Source of the DNA: Caulobacter vibrioides OR37
Lineage (GTDB): Bacteria; Pseudomonadota; Alphaproteobacteria; Caulobacterales; Caulobacteraceae
DNA length: 64,000 bases
Assembly (NCBI RefSeq): GCF_000372645.1
Contig: NZ_APMP01000003.1
Location: 62,029-126,028 of the forward strand
Reading direction: 5' to 3'
Positions 17,789-29,538 of the stretch are shown here, in pieces. A model generated the notes under the pieces. That model was not told the DNA's origin. It did no database searches and saw nothing but the letters and a program-made list of their open reading frames with translations. The position numbers were made by a program, and so were the translations under genes. How positions within the stretch are numbered: the first letter of the stretch is position 1; every line of letters begins with the position of its first letter.

Positions 17789-19840
17789 TCAGCCTTCGCT
17801 CAGCATACGGTCGATCCGCGCGGTGAGGTCGCCGATGCCGAACGGCTTGGTCAGCACCTCCATGCCGGGCTCGATATGGCCGTGGTTCAGCACGGCGTTT
17901 TCCGCGTAGCCGGTGATGAACAGCACCTTCAGGTCCGGCCGCAGGGCGCGGGCGCCGTCGGCGACCTGCCGCCCGTTCAGCCCGCCAGGCAGGCCAACAT
18001 CGGTGATCAGCAGGTCCACACGCGCCTGGGACTGCAGAACCTTCAGGCCCGTCGCGCCGTCGGGCGCCTCCAGGCAGTCGTGACCTAGCTCGGCGAGGGC
18101 GTCGACCACCAGCATCCGCACGGTCGGCTCGTCATCGACCACCAGCACCGTCTTGCCCGCCCCGAGCCGCGGAGCGTCGACGGGCGTTTCGGCCTCCTCG
18201 ACGTCTTCCTGGCCCAGGTGGCGGGGCAGGTAGAGGCAGACCATGGTGCCCTGCCCGACCTCGGAATAGATCCGGACATGGCCGTTCGACTGGCGGGCGA
18301 AGCCATAGACCATCGACAGGCCCAGACCCGTGCCCTGGCCGATCGGCTTGGTGGTGAAGAACGGGTCGAACACCCGCTCCAGCGTCGCCTTGTCGATGCC
18401 CGCGCCGTTGTCGCTGACGCAGACGGAGACATACTGGCCCGGCTCCAGCCCATGGTCGCGGGCGGTGCGGGCGTCCAGCCAGCGATTGCCCGTCTCGATG
18501 GTGATCTTGCCCCCGTCCGGCATGGCGTCGCGGGCGTTGATGCACAGGTTCAGCAGCGCGTTTTCCAGCTGGTTGGCGTCGACCAGGGTCGGCCACAGCC
18601 CGGCGGCGGCCACCATCTCGACCTCGATGGCGGGGCCCACGGTGCGGCGCACCAGCTCTACGAACTCGGCCATCAGCCGGTTGATCACCACCGACCTGGG
18701 GGCCAGGGTCTGGCGGCGCGAGAAGGCCAGCAGGCGATGGGTCAGGGCCGCCGCCCGCCGCGCCGCGCCCTGGCCGGCGGTCAGATAGCGATCGACATCC
18801 GCCGCACGCCCCTGGGCCAGGCGCTGTCCGATCATCTCGAACGCCCCCGAGATCCCGGCCAGCAGATTGTTGAAGTCGTGGGCCAGCCCCCCGGTCAGCT
18901 GCCCGACCGCTTCCATCTTCTGGGCCTGGCGAAGCGCCTCCTCGGTCTGTTCGCGCTCGGCCAGGGCCTCGGCGACGCGGGCCTCGAGGGTCTCGTTCAG
19001 ATGGCGCAGCTCGGCCTCGGCCTGCTTGCGCGCGGTGACGTCCTGGAACAGCACGGCCACCTGACGCAGCTCCGGCGGCTCGATCCGGAACGACGACAGC
19101 GAGAGGTGACGTCCCGTGGCCACCAGTTCCTGCTCGAAGCGGATCGGTCGGCCGGTGCGCAGCACCGCGCCGTAGCGAGCGACCCAGGCGTCGGCCTCGT
19201 CGGGCACCATCTCGCGCAGGCGCTGGCCGACAACGTTGGGAATCCCCGCGTGCCGCTCGTAGGCCGCGTTGGCCATGATGTGCACGTAGTCGCTGAGCGG
19301 ACCGAACGGACCGTCCAGAAACTCGATGACGCAGAAGCCCTCGTCCATCGACTCGAACAGGGCGCGGTAGCGGCGCTCCTCCTCGCGGCGAGCCCGGTCC
19401 TCCAGAACCCGCTGGGTGATGTCGTTGCAGTGGACCAGCACGCCCCGGACCACGCCCGCCTCGTCGCGCACCGGCAGGGCGAGAAGGTTGCACCAGGCCT
19501 CCTCGCCGGCGCGGGTGAAGGCGACATTCTCCAGAACCGCGCTCTCGCCCGCCCAGGCGCGGACGATGACGTCGCGGGCGGCGGGGATCGGAAAGGCCTC
19601 GTCCGCGCCCGCCCCGTCCAGCAGGGCGCGGGCGGCGGCGTTGCCCAGGGGCGGGACGGAGGGGCTCCAGGCCAGAAAGGACGGGATCGGCGAGGCCTGC
19701 ATCATGCCCGCGGCGACCGTCAGCGCCGGCGACCAGGCGTCCGGCGTCGCGCGCGCCGCGCCGGCGCCGTCCAGCAACGCGGCGACACTGGCCGGAAATC
19801 GCGGCGAATCCGAAGACTCGGCGGTGGTCGTGGTGTCCAA
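17789..19840 (-). CDS. PAS-domain hybrid histidine kinase with receiver
   Basis: The soluble protein has two PAS-like regions (about residues 30-145 and 160-270), a short coiled coil ending REQTEEALRQAQKMEAVGQ, the phospho-acceptor in LTGGLAHDFNNLLAG near residue 318, N-box LNLCINARDAMPDGG near 433, DNGAGID, GTGLGLSMVYGF, and a C-terminal receiver with VVDDEPTVR, DLLITDVGLPGG (phospho-Asp near 610) and the Lys in VLTKPFG. No membrane segments are seen. The start is uncertain: the frame stays open to 20047 but that stretch crosses a terminator, so a TTG at 19840 with GGGG upstream is chosen. No cognate regulator is adjacent. Confidence 0.85.
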   Translation of the reverse strand: MDTTTTAESSDSPRFPASVAALLDGAGAARATPDAWSPALTVAAGMMQASPIPSFLAWSPSVPPLGNAAARALLDGAGADEAFPIPAARDVIVRAWAGESAVLENVAFTRAGEEAWCNLLALPVRDEAGVVRGVLVHCNDITQRVLEDRARREEERRYRALFESMDEGFCVIEFLDGPFGPLSDYVHIMANAAYERHAGIPNVVGQRLREMVPDEADAWVARYGAVLRTGRPIRFEQELVATGRHLSLSSFRIEPPELRQVAVLFQDVTARKQAEAELRHLNETLEARVAEALAEREQTEEALRQAQKMEAVGQLTGGLAHDFNNLLAGISGAFEMIGQRLAQGRAADVDRYLTAGQGAARRAAALTHRLLAFSRRQTLAPRSVVINRLMAEFVELVRRTVGPAIEVEMVAAAGLWPTLVDANQLENALLNLCINARDAMPDGGKITIETGNRWLDARTARDHGLEPGQYVSVCVSDNGAGIDKATLERVFDPFFTTKPIGQGTGLGLSMVYGFARQSNGHVRIYSEVGQGTMVCLYLPRHLGQEDVEEAETPVDAPRLGAGKTVLVVDDEPTVRMLVVDALAELGHDCLEAPDGATGLKVLQSQARVDLLITDVGLPGGLNGRQVADGARALRPDLKVLFITGYAENAVLNHGHIEPGMEVLTKPFGIGDLTARIDRMLSEG

Positions 19841-19947
19841 AATCAAGCCCCGTGGCCGCGCGCGTATGGCCAAGCTCTTAACGGCCGTTTCGGCCCCCGG
19901 GTTGCAAGCCTGGCCGCGAAAATTCCAGCGGCGGCGGAGCGGCCAAG

Positions 19948-19976
19948 AAAAAAGCCGGCTCTTTCGAGCCGGCTTT
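19948..19976 (-). terminator. Rho-independent terminator (minus direction)
   Basis: The stem AAAGCCGGCTC / GAGCCGGCTTT with a four-base loop is followed by a T-run on the minus strand. It should end transcripts of the small secreted-protein gene at 20075-20344 and separates it from the kinase gene. Confidence 0.85.
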
Positions 19977-20074
19977 GATCGTTCCGATCGTGGGCGCGTC
20001 AGGCGGTGACGCTCGCGCGGCTCGTCGGCAATGGACATAGTTTTCAAACTAGATAGCCGGGGGAAACAGGGGCA

Positions 20075-20344
20075 TCAGCTTCCACTAAATACTGGCCAGG
20101 GTCGTATGTTGCAGGAGCGCGTGTCCGTTGTGAAGTAGGGCGTCTGCTCACCCCAGGTGCCGCGCTCGCCGTTGCAAAGCGTGAAACTTCCGCCGACCTC
20201 TTCACCAGTCTCGCTATAGTAGGTCACGATGACCGCGTCGGGCGGCAGAGCCGAAGACGAGCCCGGCGCCAGGGCAGCCGCCATCACGCCGACGACGGCC
20301 ATCGCCTTAACAGCCCTTTTCAAGATGCTCATTGAAACCCCCAT
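20075..20344 (-). CDS. Small secreted protein, DUF6289-like
   Basis: The 89-residue product has a signal peptide (MSILKRAVKAMAVVGVMAAA...SSALPPD) and a short mature part with AVIVTYYSETGEEVGGSF, two cysteines (TLCNGERGTWGEQT and RSCNIRP) that could form a disulfide. The spacing of Tyr-Tyr, Cys, Trp-Gly-x-x-Thr and Cys resembles the DUF6289 family of small exported proteins of unknown function. ATG 20344 has GGGGAG nine bases upstream; ATG 20332 is an alternative. Base composition is lower in G+C than neighbours, and so is the AT-rich 255-bp upstream gap. Confidence 0.65.
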   Translation of the reverse strand: MGVSMSILKRAVKAMAVVGVMAAALAPGSSSALPPDAVIVTYYSETGEEVGGSFTLCNGERGTWGEQTPYFTTDTRSCNIRPWPVFSGS

Positions 20345-20495
20345 AAGGTTGAACTCCCCATGAATATATCTTTAGGGTGTTTTTTCAACCTATAAGTTGA
20401 TTTGCGCGGCGCACAATTTTTAATTCAGTATCGCCGTGATTGCATCTTGAAATCACGAAAAAGCTGACCCATGCGAGCCAAATATTTCGTGTCGT

Positions 20496-20580
20496 GCCCC
20501 TCTCGATGGGGGAGGGTAGGGGTAAAGGTACGTCAACCTCAGCAGGCTATCATCCCAACCCACACCCCTTCCCCAATCTA
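20496..20580. repeat. Degenerate CTCCCCC-type repeat
   Basis: The sequence CCCCTCTCGATGGGGGAGGG and a distal ACCCCTTCCCC arm make a decayed copy of the intergenic repeat, next to the ftsH stop. The remaining 20345-20495 stretch is AT-rich with no gene. Confidence 0.5.
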
Positions 20581-20599
20581 AGAAGCGGAAGGCAAGGCT

Positions 20600-22480
<1,881 letters not shown>

Positions 22481-22556
22481 ACGCTTCGTCTTCCCAACGA
22501 GTAGCCTCGATCCACCAAGATAGGCGGTCGCGGGCGCTTGCGCCATGCGCGTGACG

Positions 22557-23774
22557 TCAGGTCACGGTTTCTTGGTCGCGAAGGCCGATCGCGGCCTCGA
22601 AGCGATCCAGAACGAGCAAACGCGCGCGCCCGCCTCCTTCCTCCGCAAGAACCGGGCCGTCAAGCGCGGGACAGCGCGGAACGCCGCCTTCCGGCGTGAT
22701 CAGCGGCATGGCGGGCCGGGCCGGCGCGGCGATGGCCGAAAGCCGGGCGCGGTCGGCGGGCGCCAGCGCGCCCGCCCGGCTCTTCAGGGGCTCGACCCGC
22801 AGCGGCCGCGCGCCGGCCGTGATCTCCCAGCGCCCGTCCCACACGCCGGTCTCGCCCGGCGCGAGGTCGAGGGGCGCGAGACCGCCGCGCGCGGTCTCCC
22901 CGGCGTCGCGGAGGATCAGGAGCTCGGCTCCCGCCTCGACCCGCGCGCCGGCCAGGGTGGCGGTGAAGGTCTCGCCCGCGCGCGCCCGCGCGACCAGCCT
23001 GGCCAGGCGCTCGCCGCGCGGCGGCCGCTCGGTTCCGGCGGCGCACAGCAAGGCGGCGGCCAGATGCGCCGCGGCGGCCTCGCGCGGCAGACGGATCGCG
23101 CCGGCGGCGTCGACGGCGAAGCTTGGCGGCGGCGGCGAGCGCGCGGCGGGCGCGGCGACCTCGGCCGCCCCGGCGGCGCGCGCCCGGGCGCGGGCGTAGC
23201 GCGGATCGACATTGGCCGGATCGTCCAGCCAGGTCTCGCCCGCCTGGGCCAGGGCCGCGCGGATCTCGTCGCGGGTCAGGGACAACATCGGCCGCAGCAC
23301 GAACATGTCCCGCCCCTCCGGCCAGACCGGCGACGGCGCCCATTCGCGCGGGTCGGAGACGGTCGAGCCCTCGGCCCGCATCGCCGCGCTCTCGGCCCGG
23401 TCGCTGGCGGTGTGGCCCAGGATGAGAACCCTCGCCCCGGCGGCGCGAGCGGCGGTCGCCAGCAGGGCGTGGCGGGCCCGGCGCGCGGCGGCGGGCAATC
23501 CCGCGCGGGGCTTGTCGCCGATCCAGCTCAGGGCCAGCGCCTCGGCGCCCAGGGCGCGGGCCTTGGCCAGGGCCTCGACGGTCCAGCGCGCGCTGTCGGC
23601 CTGAAGCTGGTGATCGACGGTCAAGGCCAGCACCGGCCGCTCGCGCGCCGAGGCCAGCACGGTCTTCAGCAGGAACAGGGAATCGCCGCCGCCCGAGAAG
23701 CCGACGGCGATGGGCGCGGTCGAGGCGCGATCCAGCCGCCGGTCGAGGGCGGCCTGGACCTCCGCTAGCCGCAC
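22557..23774 (-). CDS. tilS: tRNA(Ile)-lysidine synthetase
   Basis: TilS modifies C34 of the CAU-anticodon tRNA-Ile to lysidine so that it reads AUA. The 405-residue N-type ATP pyrophosphatase has the PP-loop [14 protein letters not shown] near residue 23, [29 protein letters not shown] and [13 protein letters not shown]. Its start overlaps the end of cpoB by ten bases, and ftsH follows. The C-terminal half is shorter and alanine-rich compared with E. coli TilS. Confidence 0.92.
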   Translation of the reverse strand: MRLAEVQAALDRRLDRASTAPIAVGFSGGGDSLFLLKTVLASARERPVLALTVDHQLQADSARWTVEALAKARALGAEALALSWIGDKPRAGLPAAARRARHALLATAARAAGARVLILGHTASDRAESAAMRAEGSTVSDPREWAPSPVWPEGRDMFVLRPMLSLTRDEIRAALAQAGETWLDDPANVDPRYARARARAAGAAEVAAPAARSPPPPSFAVDAAGAIRLPREAAAAHLAAALLCAAGTERPPRGERLARLVARARAGETFTATLAGARVEAGAELLILRDAGETARGGLAPLDLAPGETGVWDGRWEITAGARPLRVEPLKSRAGALAPADRARLSAIAAPARPAMPLITPEGGVPRCPALDGPVLAEEGGGRARLLVLDRFEAAIGLRDQETVT

Positions 23775-24643
23775 TTCGCCGCGACGCGCGTCGAGATCGC
23801 GCGCGACGTCACCGACGCCGGAGCCTTGGGGTAGCGTCGGGACAGCTCGTCGAGCGCGCGGCAGGCGTCGGGCGTTTTCTTCAAAGCCACCAGCGCCCGC
23901 GCCAGCTTCAGCGTCGCGTCGGGCGCCCAGCTGGTCTGCGGCCAGCCCCGGATCGCGCCGATATAGTTGCCGGCGGCGTCGGCGTAGGCCTCGCGCACGA
24001 ACTGGGTTTCACCTAGCCAGTAGCGCGCTTCCGGTATCTTGGCGCTGTCGGGATAGTTGTTCACATAGGCGCCGAAGGCCGCCTCGGCGTTCGGATAGTC
24101 GCCGCCCAGCAGCAGGTCCTTGGCCTGCTTGAAGGCCACGGCCGGATCGGCCGGCGGGGGTGGCGGCGGGGGCACGTTGCCGGCCGCGCCCGGTCCGCCG
24201 GCCAGCGGCGCGCCGGCGCTCAGTTGCGCGGCGGCGGCCGTCTGCATGTCGGTCACCGACTTTTCCAGGGCGGTCAGGCGGGCTTCCAGCGCGTCGGCGC
24301 GGGCCTTCTGCTCGGCGGCGGTGCGCCGCGCCACATCCAGGTCGTGGGTCGTGACCTCGTTCTGGCCGTTCAGCTTGGTCAGGGTCTGTTCCAGATCGTT
24401 CAGGCGATCGTTCATCGCGGCGATCTGGGCGTCGGTCTCGGCGGGCTGGACCACGACCGGCTTGCCGGTGTCGCGCCCCTGGAAGACGATCGCGCGCAGC
24501 TCGCGCACCACCTTCTCCATCCGGTCGACCCGCTTGGCGGAGCGGTCGTCCAGAGGATCGTCGGCCGGCAGCGGCGTCTGGGCCACGGCCACGGCGGCGG
24601 TCGAGGCGAACAGGAGGGCGAGGAGCGCGGATTTCAGCTTCAT
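23765..24643 (-). CDS. cpoB: Tol-Pal cell division coordinator CpoB (YbgF)
   Basis: The 292-residue periplasmic protein has a signal peptide (MKLKSALLALLFASTAAVAVAQ), an N-terminal coiled coil (about 35-135), a glycine/proline linker with a run of eight prolines, and C-terminal tetratricopeptide repeats starting AVAFKQAKDLLLGGDYPNAE. CpoB links Tol-Pal constriction to peptidoglycan synthesis in E. coli. It follows pal by 78 bp and overlaps tilS. Confidence 0.9.
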   Translation of the reverse strand: MKLKSALLALLFASTAAVAVAQTPLPADDPLDDRSAKRVDRMEKVVRELRAIVFQGRDTGKPVVVQPAETDAQIAAMNDRLNDLEQTLTKLNGQNEVTTHDLDVARRTAAEQKARADALEARLTALEKSVTDMQTAAAAQLSAGAPLAGGPGAAGNVPPPPPPPADPAVAFKQAKDLLLGGDYPNAEAAFGAYVNNYPDSAKIPEARYWLGETQFVREAYADAAGNYIGAIRGWPQTSWAPDATLKLARALVALKKTPDACRALDELSRRYPKAPASVTSRAISTRVAAKCG

Positions 24644-24721
24644 GACCGAAAATCTACCGATAGGACGCGGACAAAACTAGGGCGGCTACTCGTTCAAGCA
24701 GCCGCCCCGGTCTATTCGATA

Positions 24722-25276
24722 TTAGCGAGCGCCGTCCGTGATCGCCGTGTGGGCGTTACGGTTCTTGGCCCAGGCTTCCTCGGTCGTGCCCGGATCGATC
24801 GGACGTTCCTTGCCGTAGGAGATCGTCTCGATGCGCGCGGCCGAGACGCCCTGAGCGATCAGGAAGTCGCGAACGGCGCTGGCGCGGCGGGCGCCCAGGG
24901 CCAGGTTGTACTCGCGGGTGCCGCGTTCGTCGGCGTTGCCTTCGATGCGGATCTTCACGGCCGGATAGCGGTTCAGCCACTGGGCCTGCGCGGCCAGAAC
25001 CGGCTGGGCGTCGGCGCGGACCGCGTATTGGTCGGTGTCGAAATAGACGCGATCGCCGACATTGACGACGAAGTCCTGGACCGAGCCCGGCAGGACGCCG
25101 CTGGCGACCGGCGGGGCCGGCGGCGGCGTGTAGGGCGTGCTCGGCGCGGCGGGCGGCGGCGTCGGGGCCGGCGTCGGGGCGGGCTGGGGCTTCGGACGCG
25201 AAGCACAGGCGGCGAGCGAGGCGGCGGCAACGCCGACGAGCGCCAGTCTAACGGCGCGCTTGGTGTCGAAGCTCAT
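24722..25276 (-). CDS. pal: Peptidoglycan-associated lipoprotein Pal
   Basis: The 184-residue outer-membrane lipoprotein starts MSFDTKRAVRLALVGVAAA, has the lipobox LAAC near residue 23, a proline/alanine-rich linker, then an OmpA-like peptidoglycan-binding domain with YFDTDQYAV, KIRIEGNADERGTREYNLAL and ARIETISYGKERP. It binds TolB and tethers the outer membrane. ATG 25276 follows GAGGAGAAACTGG. It is separated from tolB by 215 bp holding its own promoter-like region and a structured leader. Confidence 0.95.
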   Translation of the reverse strand: MSFDTKRAVRLALVGVAAASLAACASRPKPQPAPTPAPTPPPAAPSTPYTPPPAPPVASGVLPGSVQDFVVNVGDRVYFDTDQYAVRADAQPVLAAQAQWLNRYPAVKIRIEGNADERGTREYNLALGARRASAVRDFLIAQGVSAARIETISYGKERPIDPGTTEEAWAKNRNAHTAITDGAR

Positions 25277-25304
25277 CCAGTTTCTCCTCAAGTCTACGAA
25301 ATCT

Positions 25305-25382
25305 GGACCTGACCCATACCTAAGTCAGGCTTGGAATGGACCCGATAAATGCCTGAAAAGATCTCACAATGATGTCAGGTCC
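25305..25382 (-). promoter_or_regulatory. Structured 5' leader of pal
   Basis: On the minus strand GGACCTGAC (25382-25374) and GTCAGGTCC (25313-25305) can form a nine-pair stem enclosing a second stem TCAGGC / GCCTGA. It lies between a promoter-like ATTATAT near 25393-25399 and the pal ribosome-binding site at about 25282. Its function is unknown; no known riboswitch was recognised. Confidence 0.45.
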
Positions 25383-25442
25383 GGCCGAGCCCATATAATT
25401 CAATTGTGGCGGGAATTATCCCAACCGCGCGTCATGGCCAAG

Positions 25443-25481
25443 AACGCGCTCGCACGGTCAAGGTTGCCTCGCGAGCGCGTT
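25443..25481. terminator. Hairpin after tolB
   Basis: AACGCGCTCGC and GCGAGCGCGTT form a perfect 11-bp stem with a 17-base loop, ten bases beyond the tolB stop. There is no T-run, so it is either a weak terminator or an mRNA-stabilising 3' structure. Confidence 0.5.
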
Positions 25482-25491
25482 AAATTCGCGA

Positions 25492-26790
25492 TTAGTCCAG
25501 GAGCGGCGACCACGCCGGGTCGGACGCCTGGCCGGCATAGGCCGCCGGGCGCAGGATCCGGCCGGTGATGTCCACCGTCCACAGCTTGGGACCGCCGCCG
25601 CCGCTTTCGCGGAAGAACATCAGCACGCGGCCGTTCGGCGCCCAGGTCGGGCCCTCGTCCAGATAGCTGGTGGTCAGGAGGCGCTCGTCGCTGCCGTCGG
25701 GCCGCATCACGCCGATATGGAACTCGCCGCCCGTCTGCTTGGTGAAGGCGATGAAGTCGCCGCGCGGGCTCCAGACCGGGGTGGTGTAGCGACCGCCGCC
25801 GAACGAGATGCGCTTCACGCCCGAGCCGTCCAGGTTCATCACATAGAGCTGGGCCTGGCCGCCCCGGTCGGAGTTGAAGGCGATCTTGGTCCCGTCCGGC
25901 GAGAACGACGGCGAGGTGTCGATGGCCGGATCGGTGGTGATCCGCGTGGTCGCGCGGCTGCGCAGGTCCATCAGATAGATGTCGCTGTTGCCGTTCTTCT
26001 CGACCGAGAACGCCACCTTGCCGCCGTCGGGCGAGAAGCGCGGGGCGAACACCATGCCGGGGAACTTGCCGACGGTCTCCTGGCGGCTGGTCTCCAGGTT
26101 CAGCAGATAGATCGACGACCCCGTCGGCCGCAGGGCCATGTAGGTCAGTTCCTGGCTGGTCGACGAGAAGCGCGGCGTCATAACGATGTACGAGCCGTCC
26201 GTCAGGTACTGCGGATTGGCGCCGTCCTGGTCCATGATCGCCAGGCGCTTGATGCGGTTCAGCTTGGGGCCGCTCTCGGCGACGAAGGCCACGCGGGTGT
26301 CGAAATAGCCCTTCTCGCCGGTCAGGCGCTCATAGACCGCGTCGCTGATCTTGTGGGCCACGCGGCGCCAGTTGTCCGGCGTCGACGAGAACTGCAGGCC
26401 CAGGAGCTGCTGCTGGCTGAACACGTCCCAGAGGCGGAAGTCGACGCGCAGGCCGCCGTCGGCGCCGACCGTGACCTGGCCGTTGATCAGGGCCTGGGCG
26501 CCGGTCCCCTGCCACTCGGGAAACCGCGGCTGGACGTTGACGTCCTGCAGCTTATCCGACACGGCCGAGACGTTCAGCGGCTGGAACAGACCCGAGCGCT
26601 CGAGGTTGCCGGTGATGACCTGGGCGATCTCGGCCCCGCGCGGCGAGCCCGAGAAGGCCGGAATCGCGATCGGCATCGGCTTGACCGCGCCGGAATTGAT
26701 ATTGACCTCGATCTGGGCGGCCGCGGGCGTGACGAACGCCGCGCCGCCCAGCAGGACGGCGGCCATGAGCACCAGGGCCTTGAGGCGCAT
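25492..26790 (-). CDS. tolB: Tol-Pal system beta-propeller protein TolB
   Basis: The 432-residue periplasmic protein has a signal peptide ([19 protein letters not shown]...AAAQ), an N-terminal domain with [20 protein letters not shown], and a C-terminal six-bladed propeller built from repeats such as [37 protein letters not shown] and [16 protein letters not shown]. TolB binds Pal and TolA. ATG 26790 is chosen since it begins the signal peptide and has AGGAGACCCCG upstream. Confidence 0.96.
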   Translation of the reverse strand: MRLKALVLMAAVLLGGAAFVTPAAAQIEVNINSGAVKPMPIAIPAFSGSPRGAEIAQVITGNLERSGLFQPLNVSAVSDKLQDVNVQPRFPEWQGTGAQALINGQVTVGADGGLRVDFRLWDVFSQQQLLGLQFSSTPDNWRRVAHKISDAVYERLTGEKGYFDTRVAFVAESGPKLNRIKRLAIMDQDGANPQYLTDGSYIVMTPRFSSTSQELTYMALRPTGSSIYLLNLETSRQETVGKFPGMVFAPRFSPDGGKVAFSVEKNGNSDIYLMDLRSRATTRITTDPAIDTSPSFSPDGTKIAFNSDRGGQAQLYVMNLDGSGVKRISFGGGRYTTPVWSPRGDFIAFTKQTGGEFHIGVMRPDGSDERLLTTSYLDEGPTWAPNGRVLMFFRESGGGGPKLWTVDITGRILRPAAYAGQASDPAWSPLLD

Positions 26791-26822
26791 CGGGGTCTCC
26801 TTCTTCGGTTCTCTTCCGGATA

Positions 26823-27677
26823 TCAACGCGAACAAGCCTGCTTAGCGTTGAAGTTCAGGGCGATTTTCTGACCGTACAGGTCGGACGGCAGATAGGCGAA
26901 CGGCGAGGCGGCGAACAGCGCGCGGATGGCGCGGTCCGAGGCGGCCTTCACCACGGGGTTGGGCGAGGACGTGCCCGGCGATTCCGGCTGGCCGACCACC
27001 CGGCCGCCCGGTCCGATCACGAAGATCACGCGCACATTGACGTCGGCGCCGCCCTCCACCTCGCAGTTGGGGTTCCAGCGCTCCTGAACCTCGCCCTGAA
27101 GTCGACCCAGCGCGGCGGCGGAAAGGCCGGTGGCCGCGCCCATGGCCGGACGCGCCGAGACCGAGGTCTCCGCGCGCGCCGGGCCCTTGGGGGCGTTGGC
27201 GGTCGGCTTGCCGGTCGCCTTCTGGCTCTTGGCCAGCGAGGCCTCCAGCGAGCTGAAGAAGTCGCTGTCGTTCTTCTTGGCCGGGCTGGGCTTGGCCTGG
27301 GATGGCGTGGGCGTCGGCTTGGGAGTCGGCGCCGGCTTGGGCGGCGTCGGGGCCGGCGGCGCGGCCTTCGGCGTCGAGACCGGCTTGGGCGGCGGCGCGG
27401 GCGTCGGCTGTGGCGCGGGCGTCGGAGCCGGCGGCTGGGGCGAGGCCTGCGGCGTCGGCTCGGGCGTCTGGGCCGTCTGCTCGACCGGCGCTTCCTCGGC
27501 CGGCCGCACATTGGTCGGGCCGTTGGCGACGATGGTCACCGGCACCGACTCGCCGATGGTGATCGGCTTGGACGATCGCCACGGCAGGCCGAAGATCATC
27601 AGCGCCGCGACCGCTCCGTGCAGCGCGACCGAGCCCAGCAGGGCCGGCGAGACGCGTTGTTCGCGACGGGCGTTCAT
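26823..27677 (-). CDS. tolA: TolA-like energy transducer
   Basis: The 284-residue protein has one N-terminal membrane anchor ([20 protein letters not shown], about residues 13-32) containing the SxxxH motif SVALHG used to contact TolQR, a long Pro/Ala/Lys-rich linker (about 60-140), and a C-terminal TonB/TolA domain with [18 protein letters not shown] and [12 protein letters not shown]. It spans the periplasm to engage TolB-Pal. It sits between tolR and tolB with tight spacing. Confidence 0.93.
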   Translation of the reverse strand: MNARREQRVSPALLGSVALHGAVAALMIFGLPWRSSKPITIGESVPVTIVANGPTNVRPAEEAPVEQTAQTPEPTPQASPQPPAPTPAPQPTPAPPPKPVSTPKAAPPAPTPPKPAPTPKPTPTPSQAKPSPAKKNDSDFFSSLEASLAKSQKATGKPTANAPKGPARAETSVSARPAMGAATGLSAAALGRLQGEVQERWNPNCEVEGGADVNVRVIFVIGPGGRVVGQPESPGTSSPNPVVKAASDRAIRALFAASPFAYLPSDLYGQKIALNFNAKQACSR

Positions 27678-27683
27678 GGCGCC

Positions 27684-28205
27684 CTACTGCGGCGGCCGCA
27701 GGTCGGCCGAGCCTTCCGGCTGGGCGTCTTTCGGCGCGGCTCCCGACGAGGGACCGCCGGTCTCGGTGATCAGGTTGATCTTGCTGAAGCCCGCGTTCGA
27801 GAGGCCCGCCATCACCTGGGCCACCACCGCATAGGTCGCCCCGCCGTCGGCGCGGACGAAGATCGGCTTGCTGTAGCCGTCGCCGGCGATGGCGCTGATG
27901 CGCGGCGCCAGATTCTCGAAGGGGATCTCCTTGTCGCCGACGAAGATGCTCCCGTCCTTGCGGATCGAGACGGTGATCGGCTGGTCCTGGTTCTGCAGCG
28001 CGGCCGCCTCGGTCTTGGGCAGCTCCAGCGGCACGCCGGCGGTCAAGAGCGGCGCGCTGATCATGAAGATGATCAGCAGCACCAACATCACGTCGACCAG
28101 CGGCGTGACGTTGATCTCGGACAGGGCCCCGCGCGAGCGGCGGCCACGACGGCGACGGCCCCGGCCGCCGCCCGTGGCGAAGGCGTCGTTGGACGACATC
28201 GCCAT
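27684..28205 (-). CDS. tolR: Tol-Pal motor protein TolR (ExbD family)
   Basis: The 173-residue protein has a basic, glycine-rich N-terminus (GGGRGRRRRGRRSR), then EINVTPLVDVMLVLLIIFMI with the proton-channel Asp in the single membrane helix, and a periplasmic domain. TolR works with TolQ as a proton-driven stator for TolA. It starts three bases after the tolQ stop. The C-terminal tail is longer than in E. coli and Gly/Ser/Pro-rich. Confidence 0.94.
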   Translation of the reverse strand: MAMSSNDAFATGGGRGRRRRGRRSRGALSEINVTPLVDVMLVLLIIFMISAPLLTAGVPLELPKTEAAALQNQDQPITVSIRKDGSIFVGDKEIPFENLAPRISAIAGDGYSKPIFVRADGGATYAVVAQVMAGLSNAGFSKINLITETGGPSSGAAPKDAQPEGSADLRPPQ

Positions 28206-28208
28206 GGC

Positions 28209-28907
<699 letters not shown>

Positions 28908-29022
28908 GCGGGAATAGGCTCCGTTGGGGCGTCAGATCAGGACTTGGAGACGCCGTATGGCATGAAGCGGCGCTTGGGTGAAACTATGACCATCGCCAAG
29001 CGATCCGGAAAATCGCCGGATA

Positions 29023-29475
29023 TCAGGGTTCGCCGTCGGCCAGCCACGGCGCCAGCTGGCTCAGCATGCGCGCGGTCGGTCGGCGCGGACGCCCGTCCAG
29101 GGTGATGCAGACCGCCTCGGCCTTGGCCTCCAGCAGCACCTCGTCGCCGCGCGTCACCTTCTGGCTGACATAGAGCCGCGCGCCCTTGACCCGATCGTAG
29201 GTGGTGCGCACCACCAGGGCGTCGTCCACCCGCGCCGAGCGCTTGAAGTCCAGGGTCATGTGGATGACGGCGAAGGCGGTGTCTTCCTTGGCCAGCTCGG
29301 TGTGCGAGATGCCCACCATCCGGAAGAAGTCGCTGCGCCCCCGCTCCAGATAGCGCAGATAGTTGGCGTGGTAGACGATTCCCGAGAAATCGGTGTCCTC
29401 GTAATAGATCCGCACGGGCAGCTGATGCTCGCGGCCGAGGAACGCGCCGGCTGTGGGTTCGGGAGGGGTGGTCAT
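29023..29475 (-). CDS. ybgC: Tol-Pal associated acyl-CoA thioesterase YbgC
   Basis: The 150-residue hot-dog protein carries RIYYEDTDFSGIVYHANYLR with the catalytic Asp in the YEDTDFSGIVYH signature, then FRMVGISHTEL and RVDDALVVRTTY. YbgC thioesterases hydrolyse acyl-CoA or acyl-ACP and are almost always found in tol-pal clusters, linked with phospholipid metabolism. It stands between ruvB and tolQ on the same strand. Confidence 0.94.
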   Translation of the reverse strand: MTTPPEPTAGAFLGREHQLPVRIYYEDTDFSGIVYHANYLRYLERGRSDFFRMVGISHTELAKEDTAFAVIHMTLDFKRSARVDDALVVRTTYDRVKGARLYVSQKVTRGDEVLLEAKAEAVCITLDGRPRRPTARMLSQLAPWLADGEP

Positions 29476-29538
29476 TCCGCTTCTTACGATATTATCCGCC
29501 TAGAGGGATCTTTCGATAACGTCCCTAAACGCCCGACA

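Noticed and set aside
19841..20047. N-terminal extension of the hybrid histidine kinase to an upstream ATG
   Set aside because: The extension crosses a strong minus-strand terminator and is basic low-complexity sequence, so it is unlikely to be translated.
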